Source of the DNA: G963667675 sp965249215
GTDB lineage: Bacteria; Chloroflexota; Dehalococcoidia; Lucifugimonadales; UBA3495
Assembly: GCA_965249215.1 (NCBI GenBank)
Contig: CBDFLN010000002.1
Coordinates: 868,001 to 932,000 of the forward strand
DNA: 64,000 nucleotides
Reading direction: 5' to 3'
In this document: positions 52,880-60,625 of the stretch, one piece after another
Numbering within the stretch: the first letter of the stretch is position 1
How the letters are laid out: each line of letters begins with the position of its first letter
Made by a program: the position numbers and the translations under genes
The notes under the pieces: model-generated
What the model saw: the letters and a program-made list of their open reading frames with translations, nothing else
Told to the model about the DNA's origin: nothing
Databases searched by the model: none

Positions 52880-54370
52880 CTATTCGGGCCGCTGGAAAGG
52901 CCACCACTGGGGATATTCCCTCAGGCGCAGATGACGGAACAGCCCCGGATGCACGTCCACGGCCAGCTTCATTGCCTCCATCATAGGGGCCCTGACGGCG
53001 TAGTGGGCCAGGTCTGACGTCCGCAGCTTGAACAGGTGGTAGCACTCCCGCAGGTTCATCTTGCACAGCAGCCGGCGGTAGTGGGCGTGGGTCACCATGT
53101 ACTGGGCTGTCCAGGGAGAGAAGTCATGCACCGCCTGGAAGGCCGAGTCTGACAGCTCCACCGCCTCTTCGAACCGGTCTCTCAAGGCCGCTTCAATCAC
53201 CAAGTCCGGGACGTGATAACCCAGCCCGACGGTCAAAGGCTGGGGCAGGTGGGACATCATCCTATGCCGTTTCAGCTCACGGTACGCCCCGTAGTCCAGG
53301 ATGAACTCGAAGGTATAGTCCACCAGTTCGCACTCGCGGGCCGGTGCGTCGTGGTCTCCAAGTCCGGCGAAACTCCCGTCGATAATCTCCAGCCTGCTTT
53401 CAGGACTCATCAGCGCAACATGCCGCTGGACCTGTTCGAAAGGCTCGTTCGAGTAGCGGTATAGCAGGGCCGCCGCCAGTTTCTCTTCGGCCCGGCGGTC
53501 CCAGTCCAGCAATTTCACATGCCAGGTCGAAGCCGCCGACGAACCGTCGGGGGCGTCCATATCGCCGGGCGGCCCGCCGGCGACGCCGGAGAGATGACGG
53601 TCGGTCATCTCCCGCTGGGCGCCGGGCATTCCGGCCAGGTAGGGGTTACGGTCGGCGTACTTGATCAACGTGGGCGCGATGTTCCGGCCCTGCAGGCCTA
53701 TTTCCAGGCCCAACTCCCGCTCCTCGTCCAGCTCTGAGGACATCAGCTTGGACACGGCATGTTCCAGCACCCGGGCGTTGGCGGTCACTCCCACGTTGGT
53801 CAGGGTGGAGGCGGGCAACAGGGCGCGGCAGCTGTCCGTGGCGATGCGCCGCAACCTCAGGTTGTAGGCCGAGTCCCTTTCCCGCTCCCGTTGGGGATGG
53901 GCCAGGCGCAGGTGGTCCATGCAGCCGTCGATGATTCCCCGATAGGTGTCAAAAAGCCGGCGGCAGGCCTCGTTGTAACGGAATGCGAGAGCTTGCTCGG
54001 GCTCCAGCTCCCGGGGGAAGTAGAAGTCGCCCGGAGGAATAACCTGGTAGCGGGACGACTTTTCGGTATACGACGCCAGCCGGTTGTCTTCCAGCCCGTC
54101 GCAGGCCAGCCGGGAGACGTTCTCCACGGCCAGGTGGACCACAGCGTGCTCGGCGACTGAGGCGTGCCCGTAGCCCAGCACCCACCTCTCGTGGAAGTCC
54201 GCGGCTTTTTCCTGGCTTACCTGCTGGGCGATCTCGTCGAAGGGCTCCGGACGCCGGGAGGTCATGGCGAAGGCCACGGCGATTTGCTCTTCGGTCAGGT
54301 CCCGGGCGTCCAACGGGTAAACCCGGCGCGCGCCGGCAACCGGGTCGCCTTGGGTCTCGGCTATGGTCAT
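52880..54370 (-). CDS. thyX: FAD-dependent thymidylate synthase, double-length ThyX
   Basis: A 496-residue protein, about twice the usual ThyX, formed by two ThyX-like halves. The first keeps the second part of the RHRxxSxxExSxRY signature (SYTEKSSRY, Ser100-Tyr108) but has DNR for RHR. The second has KRHRMMS (368-373) but lacks the E-x-S-x-R-Y end (HLPQPLTV). Both have the late ThyX helix region (LTNVGVTANARVLEHAVSKL; RRLLCKMNLRECYHLFKLR). It methylates dUMP to dTMP with methylene-tetrahydrofolate and FAD if active. Fused pseudo-dimers may share sites between halves. No thyA seen. Confidence 0.85.
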   Translation of the reverse strand: MTIAETQGDPVAGARRVYPLDARDLTEEQIAVAFAMTSRRPEPFDEIAQQVSQEKAADFHERWVLGYGHASVAEHAVVHLAVENVSRLACDGLEDNRLASYTEKSSRYQVIPPGDFYFPRELEPEQALAFRYNEACRRLFDTYRGIIDGCMDHLRLAHPQRERERDSAYNLRLRRIATDSCRALLPASTLTNVGVTANARVLEHAVSKLMSSELDEERELGLEIGLQGRNIAPTLIKYADRNPYLAGMPGAQREMTDRHLSGVAGGPPGDMDAPDGSSAASTWHVKLLDWDRRAEEKLAAALLYRYSNEPFEQVQRHVALMSPESRLEIIDGSFAGLGDHDAPARECELVDYTFEFILDYGAYRELKRHRMMSHLPQPLTVGLGYHVPDLVIEAALRDRFEEAVELSDSAFQAVHDFSPWTAQYMVTHAHYRRLLCKMNLRECYHLFKLRTSDLAHYAVRAPMMEAMKLAVDVHPGLFRHLRLREYPQWWPFQRPE

Positions 54371-54473
54371 CCCGCAACACCTGCGCGGAGCAAGGGCATT
54401 CTAGTCCGTGCGACGCCATAGGCGGTCTCGTGGCGTGTCGCCGCCGACCCAGCGCCCCCGCTCGTGAATAATT

Positions 54474-54690
54474 TCAGTTTCTGTCCCATTCTGTCCCATT
54501 TCGTTCCATTCGACCCATAACGGGTTGGAGGGCTGTCGGGGGGATTTTAGCTCCCCTCTCATTTTCTCTCATTTCCTCCCATTTTGGGTCCCTGGCCGGT
54601 TGGAGGCCAGAACCCTGGAGAATTTTCGAATTCTGTACCATTTTGTCCCATTTCTTCCCATTTGGGGTCCCTGGCCGGTTGGAGGACGGG
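54474..54690. repeat. duplicated gene-leader repeats (PKWEEM type)
   Basis: On the minus strand, three near-copies encode leaders such as LQPARDPKWEEMGQNGTEFE, ARDPKWEEMRENERG and RMERNGTEWDRN. The + strand shows TCCCATTT and GGGTCCCTGGCCGGTTGGAG duplicated 64 bp apart. The same leader begins the HTH pseudogene at 34767. From 54371 to 55056 no complete gene is supported; minus-strand frames through here have shadow character. Confidence 0.6.
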
Positions 54691-55056
54691 CCCCGGTGGA
54701 CTAGGGGCCAGTGGACCACGCTGGAGCGAGACTCCCGCCTCCGCGGGGTTGACGCGCATGTTCCGCGCCAGGGCCGGGCGGGCGGCGGCAATACCGACGT
54801 CCACGCCGACACGCCTAACAGCCCAACACAATTCTGCCACGGTCTTATAGTAGGGCGGCGTCGCCGGGTTGGGAAGGGGCCAACTGTCAGTAAAAAAGAT
54901 TTCCTGCAAAGCAAGCCGGGACTGGCCAGGTATGGCGGCATTATGTCAAGTATGGCCCCGTAGGTCGCTACTGACACGAGCCCCTTGCCTAATCCCCGCT
55001 TGGTTCCTATGCTCAGGAAGTTGGACACAACCGTGGTGACGAACCAAGGAGCAAAA

Positions 55057-55281
55057 GTGGCCTCGGAAACCATAATCATAGGGACTCTTCAGGCGGTGGC
55101 CGCCGTGGCCCTGGCGATAGGGGCCATACTGCTGAAAATAATCCGGGACGACCAGAAGGAACTGCGGGACACGCTGGCCTCCCACGTGGAGGACAGCCGG
55201 CCGGTAATAGAAATGGTCATCCGGCACGACGAGCGGCTGAACCGGCTACGGAAGATGAAGCGGTGGCTGCGGCGGGGATGA
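55057..55281 (+). CDS. small membrane protein with a cytoplasmic coiled tail
   Basis: 74 residues from GTG 55057, supported by AAGGAG at 55046-55051, 5 nt before. One hydrophobic helix (IIIGTLQAVAAVALAIGAIL) is followed by a charged helical region (RDDQKELRDTLASHVEDSRP) and a basic end (RLNRLRKMKRWLRRG). Its size and shape recall small phage holin/XhlA-like proteins, but no phage genes are nearby. The frame is open further upstream to 54985 (TTG); the added 24 residues have no special character. 55282-55480 holds no recognised gene. Confidence 0.55.
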   Translation: MASETIIIGTLQAVAAVALAIGAILLKIIRDDQKELRDTLASHVEDSRPVIEMVIRHDERLNRLRKMKRWLRRG

Positions 55282-55480
55282 CGTTCAGGTCTTTGGCGGG
55301 AGCGAGACAACCCCATCGGCGTTGACGTCCAGCGATAACGTCGGCCCAATTGGTCTGCAGGAATGTTCATTTGGGCAAGGCCAAAAACCTTCGGCCTCGT
55401 CCCATTCTTTGGACCAGGTTTTTGGGCAGGTTTCCATGCTCTCACATGCCACCGACGACGCCTTCGCTATCGACTGAACG

Positions 55481-58351
55481 CTATCCGCCCACCGTATCGA
55501 CCACAATTGTGTATGTGCCCAGGCCACCAAAGCGGGATTCTACTTCAAAGAAGTACTCAGAAGAAGTGTCCGCCCTCCATTCCCAAGTTGTGTTAGACCT
55601 GGAGAAATTGGACGGTAACGTACTACCGTCTGCCGCATAGACCATGACCCGGGCTTGCTCTAACGTCTGATGGTCGACGTGTGTCCGGTACTCCTGTCCC
55701 TCAATGGCCGTAAACCGGAAGTAGTCCAGGTCCAACTCGTTGTCCAGATTGCCTTGGACAGCCTCACCAATCGAGATGTCCGTGGCGGTCTCTGTATCAC
55801 TACCGTGGTCATCGGGGTCGGCCTCAATTGCCGTAACGGTTATCGTGTATTCACCGGTTTCACCGTAGACATCGCTTACTTCCAGGTAGTATGTCCCGCC
55901 CTGATGAGCCATCCATAGCAACCCGTGTCCGTCACCGGGATAGATGTACTTCTCCCAAGGCTCCGGCGTGAAGCCGTCAGGCGCGTAAAGCGTCAGGATG
56001 AAGAAACCCGACGTTTGCGAGATGTAGACTTTGTACCCCTGGCCCTCCTCGACCCTGAACTTGAAATAGTCTAAATCGAATTCGTAGTCCAGGGCCCCAC
56101 TGACGGTTTCTCCCATAGACAGTCCGGTGGCGTTCGCGGCTCCATCGCTGTGGTCGTCAACTATGTCGGTGACGGTAATAACTCTCAGCGTGTAGGAGCC
56201 TACATCAGCACTATCGGGCAATTCTACCGAAATGTAGTAATCGCCTCGGGGTGGAGCCGCCCAAAGAATGCGCGCCGTATCAGGGTCTGGACCGTAGATT
56301 GAACTGGTCTCGTGCAACGGTCCACCTGGACCGTGCAGTGCGACGTTCGGTCTATTGTGTTGCAGGTGTGAGGAGACCTCTATCCGGTAAACTTGTCCCT
56401 CGATGGGCATTAACTTGAAGTAGTCGCGGTCGTCCGGGTGGCCTATCATCCCCTCCACGGCTTCGCCAACCCCGATCTCGTGAGCGGTTGACGGACTATC
56501 GCCGTAGTCATCCTCTTCAGGCAGAAGAGTGATTATCAGGGTGTAGACATCCACCCATTGGTTATCGCCAATGATCCTGAGATAGTAGGTGTCCGAGGCG
56601 GGCGCCTGCCACACGATCCGAGTCCCCGGCCAATCACTACTCTCAGCAATTGCCAATTCCGGCGTGATTCCGTCGGGGCCCAACAGCGTAGCGGTGATGC
56701 CATACCCCTCATCTGACACGCCTAGGTGATAGAGTAGGCCCTCTTCGGCCTGGAACCGGAAATAGTCGGAGTCGAACCTGGAATCCACAGCGCCGTCCAC
56801 CGACTCTCCGACGGAAATCTCAGTCGCAGTCTCCGGCGAGTTGCCGTGGTCATCTGGCTGGACAACAATTGCCAGAGTGTAGACATCCATTCCTTGGTGA
56901 CCACTCTCGACCACGAGATAGTACGTGCCTGAGGCTGACGCCTGCCACACGAACTCAGTCCCCCCAAGCCAGCTACTGCTCCCAGCAATTATCGATTCCG
57001 GCGTGATTCCGTCGGGGCCCAACAGCGTAGTGGTGATGCCATACGCCCCGTTGGACGGCACCTCATCCGACGCGACTATGTCATACAGTCGGCCCTCTTC
57101 GGCCTGGAACCGGAAATAATCGGAGTCGAGCCAAGAATCCACAACTCCGTCCACCGATTCTCCAGAGGAAATCTCAGTCGCAGTTGCCGGCGAGTTGCCG
57201 TGGTCATCGACCCCTTCAGGCACTGGCGGCCGGATGTCCACGGGCTTTCCGTAGTCTGACAGGGTGACGAATCCGTTCAGCCGTATAGTACCTGGACCTC
57301 CGAGCGACACAGCGGAGATTTCCAACCTTCTGAGCAAGTGGTCCTCGACGCCTATCCAGTAATCCACTACGCCATCTATGTCACGCCCTGAAAAAGACAC
57401 TGAGTGCCTTCCGTCTGGAGCCACCGGATCCGATAAGTAGAACCAGGTGTGCCATCCTAAGCCATCCGCTCGACCCAGCACTGGGAAGCTCCCGACTTGA
57501 GCCGGCGGACCCGACAAGTAGTAGACGCTTTCGCCGTCAAGCTCCTTCTCAAGTTTAGAGATTTCACCATCGGAGTCCAGCAGATCGAACTCGAAGAGGT
57601 CAAACAGTTCAAAGGCCACCTTGATTCCGTGTGCTAGTGGACTGCCTCTTCTGTGCCGAGCGTCGTCCCCAAAAGGTCCAAATACGTAGACATGGTCTCC
57701 GACCGTAATCCACTCCTCTGTCCAGCCTTGGCTGCCGATATGGTCCAGTCCATACCATTGGTCTCCGACCAAAATAAAATTATTATCAACACCTCCCGAG
57801 CGCTGAATGCTATGGGTTGCCGACACGTGCGCGCTGACAGGTGTATGGAAGACCCCGGCTACGCTTATGGACAGGACGTACTTCGCCTTTTCGAATTCTA
57901 CTTCAACTGTGAACTCTCCCTCGAGGTGTCCGGAGTGCGCGCCCTTCGCGGCGGCCGTCGCTGCAGGTAACACCTCTTTGGCCGACAAAGCCACCGGTGT
58001 AACCGTTGGCCTTGGAGTCGGCGTTGGTGTAGGCGTGGCAGTCGGCACTGGTGTGGGAATGGCAGTCGGCGTTGGCGTAGGCGCCGAGTCCGGCGTTAAT
58101 GTCGACTGCGGTGTGGGAGTAGGTGTCGGGTCCGGCTCCCCGGTCGCCTCGACCTTCGTCGTCTCACTAGGGTCGACAGGTGTCTCAGCCGCCGTAGTTG
58201 CGGCGGCCGCAGTAGCAGACGCGTCCGGAGTCTGAGTTGGGATCGATGTGGAAGCGGAGGTGGGGACGGGTGTCGGCTCCTGTTCGCTGTCCTCGCAGGC
58301 CAGCGTTAACACGAACAGGCTCGCCGTCAACAATAGCGCAAGTACCCGCAT
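55481..58351 (-). CDS. lipoprotein with LppX-like domain and five PPC-type repeats
   Basis: A 956-residue lipoprotein: signal peptide to Cys19 (LFVLTLAC), a 110-residue Thr/Pro stalk (many TPTP units), then a domain at about 125-390 resembling the LppX/LprAFG lipid-carrier fold (SGHLEGEFTVEVEFEKAKYV, GDQWYGLDHIGSQGWTEEW). Five repeats of 105-120 residues follow, each beginning DDHGNSPxTATEISxGESV-like and containing DSDYFRFQAEEG, the pre-peptidase C-terminal (PPC) pattern. Usually PPC modules accompany proteases; none is present. Likely surface-exposed binding or adhesion, by inference. Confidence 0.85.
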   Translation of the reverse strand: MRVLALLLTASLFVLTLACEDSEQEPTPVPTSASTSIPTQTPDASATAAAATTAAETPVDPSETTKVEATGEPDPTPTPTPQSTLTPDSAPTPTPTAIPTPVPTATPTPTPTPRPTVTPVALSAKEVLPAATAAAKGAHSGHLEGEFTVEVEFEKAKYVLSISVAGVFHTPVSAHVSATHSIQRSGGVDNNFILVGDQWYGLDHIGSQGWTEEWITVGDHVYVFGPFGDDARHRRGSPLAHGIKVAFELFDLFEFDLLDSDGEISKLEKELDGESVYYLSGPPAQVGSFPVLGRADGLGWHTWFYLSDPVAPDGRHSVSFSGRDIDGVVDYWIGVEDHLLRRLEISAVSLGGPGTIRLNGFVTLSDYGKPVDIRPPVPEGVDDHGNSPATATEISSGESVDGVVDSWLDSDYFRFQAEEGRLYDIVASDEVPSNGAYGITTTLLGPDGITPESIIAGSSSWLGGTEFVWQASASGTYYLVVESGHQGMDVYTLAIVVQPDDHGNSPETATEISVGESVDGAVDSRFDSDYFRFQAEEGLLYHLGVSDEGYGITATLLGPDGITPELAIAESSDWPGTRIVWQAPASDTYYLRIIGDNQWVDVYTLIITLLPEEDDYGDSPSTAHEIGVGEAVEGMIGHPDDRDYFKLMPIEGQVYRIEVSSHLQHNRPNVALHGPGGPLHETSSIYGPDPDTARILWAAPPRGDYYISVELPDSADVGSYTLRVITVTDIVDDHSDGAANATGLSMGETVSGALDYEFDLDYFKFRVEEGQGYKVYISQTSGFFILTLYAPDGFTPEPWEKYIYPGDGHGLLWMAHQGGTYYLEVSDVYGETGEYTITVTAIEADPDDHGSDTETATDISIGEAVQGNLDNELDLDYFRFTAIEGQEYRTHVDHQTLEQARVMVYAADGSTLPSNFSRSNTTWEWRADTSSEYFFEVESRFGGLGTYTIVVDTVGG

Positions 58352-58675
58352 TCCCGCCTCCAGGCGCCGCGCAGTATAGCATCACATGGGTCTAGGAGCG
58401 TCATCTGAGACAGGGGAACGAGCCTGCGCCGCTGGACGCTCCTCTGCCACTCCACCTTGGCTCATGGGCAGCCGAGAGAACCGTACAGAAACGCTACTGA
58501 GACGGCAGTGCGGCGCGGTTTGCTGAAGCAATGGGGCTACGTTTCCCGCACAGGCCTGAACAATGACAGCAGCAAGACCAGTAGTGGCTCTAACGGAGAT
58601 TTTCGCAGACCCGTTAGGCAGAGATTACCGCTGACCATTAACGGACATGCCCCGACCTTAGTACCACCTGCTATC
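58352..58675. other. intergenic region, nothing recognised
   Basis: 324 bp between the PPC lipoprotein start and the VOC gene end. A + strand frame (58457-58939) crosses into antisense of the VOC gene and has no coding character. No known repeat or site seen. Confidence 0.5.
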
Positions 58676-59047
58676 TCATTGCTGGCGGCCCTGAAACAGC
58701 TCAACAATGTTGCCGGCTGGATCTCTCACCAAGCTCGTTACCCCTCCCCCCGAATACTCCACCGTTTTGGGATGTTCCACTATCTCACCGCCGCCGGCCA
58801 CGGCCCGGCGCGTGGCTTCCTTGCAGTCCTCGACCCGGAACGCCACGTGAGCGCGGGACACTTGCTCTTCGGATTCAGCCGGGAAAAGAGCAATGTGGAA
58901 ATACGGGTTCTGAAACGAATATTCAGCGTGATGATATGACCCGTGGGCATCGACTTTCAGGGGGATCCCCAGCCCACGGTAGAAGTCCACGCAACGTTCA
59001 AAGTCTGAAACGTATAAGCCAATCATCTGGACATTGATTGCGTCCAT
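58676..59047 (-). CDS. VOC-family protein (glyoxalase/dioxygenase fold)
   Basis: 123 residues from ATG 59047 with one VOC module pair: INVQMIGLYVSDFERCVDFY, RGLGIPLKVDAHGSYHHAEY, SRAHVAFRVEDCKEATRRAV, GGGEIVEHPKTV and DPAGNIVELFQ with the C-terminal metal-binding-type Glu. Function may be glyoxalase-, dioxygenase- or resistance-like. The start follows AAGGTGAG on the minus strand; the frame is open upstream to 59134 but those residues (PSARPSSCPRRPNPAW) are not conserved-looking. Confidence 0.85.
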   Translation of the reverse strand: MDAINVQMIGLYVSDFERCVDFYRGLGIPLKVDAHGSYHHAEYSFQNPYFHIALFPAESEEQVSRAHVAFRVEDCKEATRRAVAGGGEIVEHPKTVEYSGGGVTSLVRDPAGNIVELFQGRQQ

Positions 59048-59254
59048 TTTGCTCACCTTGCCTCGGGACTTTGCAGCCCATGCCGGGTTGGGCCTGCGAG
59101 GGCAGGAACTGGGCCGGGCGGACGGCTGCTCCAAAATCCTAACTTGGGAAGAAGGGGGCCCTTTCGAGCCGGCGCCCCACGCTAGATTCCGGCTTCCCCG
59201 TTTCCACGAGGACAGGCTTGGGCCGGAGTGACGGTTACGCGATTGTCTCCGTTA

Positions 59255-59600
59255 GCGGGAAGGCCCTTCGACGGGCTCAGGGCGAACGGGGTAGGGGCCC
59301 TCAAAGTGTTGCCGGAGGGGCCCCACCGCGAGATTCCCGCCTCCGCTGGAATGACAGGGTGGGGGGCCCTTCGACGGGCTCAGGGCGAACTGGGTAGGGG
59401 CCCTCAACGTGTTGCCGGAGGGGCCCCCCCGCGAGATTCCCGCCTCCGCGGGAATGACAGGGTGGGGGGCCCTTCGACCGGCTCAGGACGAACGGGGTTG
59501 GGGCCCTCAACGTGTTGCCGGAGGGGCCGCGAGATTCCCGCCTCCGCGGGAATGACGGGGTGGGGGACCCTTCGACCGGCTCAGGGCGAACGGTAAAAAA
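59255..59600. repeat. REP-type array, about 100-bp period, four units
   Basis: Four units spaced 98-104 bp, starting near CCTTCGACGGGCTCAGGGCG (59263, 59368) or CCTTCGACCGGCTCAGG (59470, 59570). They alternate with GTTGCCGGAGGGGCC and CGAGATTCCCGCCTCCGCGG-GAATGAC palindromes. Two families seen apart elsewhere (28-31 kb and 32 kb) are here combined in one composite unit. No gene between 59048 and 59699. Confidence 0.9.
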
Positions 59601-59602
59601 AT

Positions 59603-59697
59603 ATGGCGCACCGCCGCCGGGGACTATGTGGCGCATCGCCGCTGGGGGCTCTATCGCGCACCGCCGCCGGGGACTCTATGGCGCACCGCCGTCTGGA
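59603..59697. repeat. short tandem array, 25-bp unit
   Basis: About 3.8 copies of a 25-bp unit (ATGGCGCACCGCCGCCGGGG then ACTCT, with variants GTGGCGCATCGCCGCTGGGG and TCGCGCACCGCCGCC). It directly abuts the korB stop codon. No function evident. Confidence 0.85.
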
Positions 59698-59699
59698 TG

Positions 59700-60611
59700 C
59701 TAAAGCATCCGGGTGAGGATTTTTTCCGACTCGGCTTTGCCGAGGCCCAGGGGCCTCCGGGCCAGGGGGCCTCCCTGCTCGAGCACCGGCTCCCTGCGGC
59801 GGAGGATGGACACCTCCTGCGTCTCGAAGAACACGCCGGTGTAAATCACGTCGCCCCAGACCATGGCCTTCTCGCAGGCGGCCTGCCAGTCCGAGGGATC
59901 GTGGCCCTCGTCCTCCAGCCTTGTGACTCGTTCTTTAAAGAAGGGGTGGCCGTTGTCGTGGTTGAAGGTCACACAGGGGCTGAATATGTCAATAAGCGAA
60001 AAGCCGCTGTGCTGAATGGCCTGCTTGATCAGTCCGGTAAGCTGTCTCACGTCGCCGCTGTAGCCCCGGGCGATGAAGGTTGCCCCGTTCATAATCGAGG
60101 TGGTGATGGGGTTGGCCGGCAGCTCCACGCTGCCAAAGGGGGTGCTCTTGGTCTTCATGCCCAGGCGGCTGGTGGGGGATGCCTGGCCGGTGGTCAGGCC
60201 GTAAATCTGGTTGTTCATTACGATGTAAGTCAGATCCACGTTGCGGCGGGCGGTGTGGCTCAGGTGGTTTCCGCCTATGCCGTAGCCGTCGCCGTCGCCC
60301 CCGGTGGCAATGACGGTCAACTCATGGTTGGCCATCTTGGCGCCGGTGGCTATGGGCAATGACCGCCCGTGCAGGGTGTGCATCCCGTAGGCGTTGAAGT
60401 ATCCGGGCAGATTGGAGGAGCATCCGATGCCGCTGACCACCAGTATTTCATGGGGTTTGAGGCCCAGCTCCGCACAGGCCCGCTGGAGGCTGTTCAAGAC
60501 CCCAAAGTCGCCGCAACCCGGGCACCAGTCCGGGTCCACCGGGCCCTTGAAGTCCCTGGCGGTCAACTCGGCAACCGGTTTCCCCTGGGCCGTGTCGAGA
60601 GTTGTTGTCAT
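59700..60611 (-). CDS. korB: 2-oxoacid:ferredoxin oxidoreductase beta subunit
   Basis: 303 residues from ATG 60611 (AGGAGG upstream). TPP-binding subunit of the KorAB type that oxidatively decarboxylates 2-oxoglutarate or another 2-oxoacid to acyl-CoA, reducing ferredoxin. Cluster cysteines and TPP motif: WCPGCGDFGVLNSLQ, SGIGCSSNLPGYFNAYGMHT, GGDGDGYGIGGNHLSHTARR, IVMNNQIYGLTTGQ. Placed 14 bp after korA. The C-terminal ~60 residues carry LEDEGHDPSDWQAACEKAM. A longer upstream frame to 60962 is shadow. Confidence 0.93.
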   Translation of the reverse strand: MTTTLDTAQGKPVAELTARDFKGPVDPDWCPGCGDFGVLNSLQRACAELGLKPHEILVVSGIGCSSNLPGYFNAYGMHTLHGRSLPIATGAKMANHELTVIATGGDGDGYGIGGNHLSHTARRNVDLTYIVMNNQIYGLTTGQASPTSRLGMKTKSTPFGSVELPANPITTSIMNGATFIARGYSGDVRQLTGLIKQAIQHSGFSLIDIFSPCVTFNHDNGHPFFKERVTRLEDEGHDPSDWQAACEKAMVWGDVIYTGVFFETQEVSILRRREPVLEQGGPLARRPLGLGKAESEKILTRML

Positions 60612-60625
60612 CTCAAGTCCCCTCC

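Noticed and set aside
54474..55079. 201-residue minus-strand protein
   Set aside because: Crosses antisense to the small membrane protein and repeated leaders; no single coherent domain.
58457..58939. 160-residue + strand protein
   Set aside because: Mostly antisense to the VOC gene, which has clear motifs.
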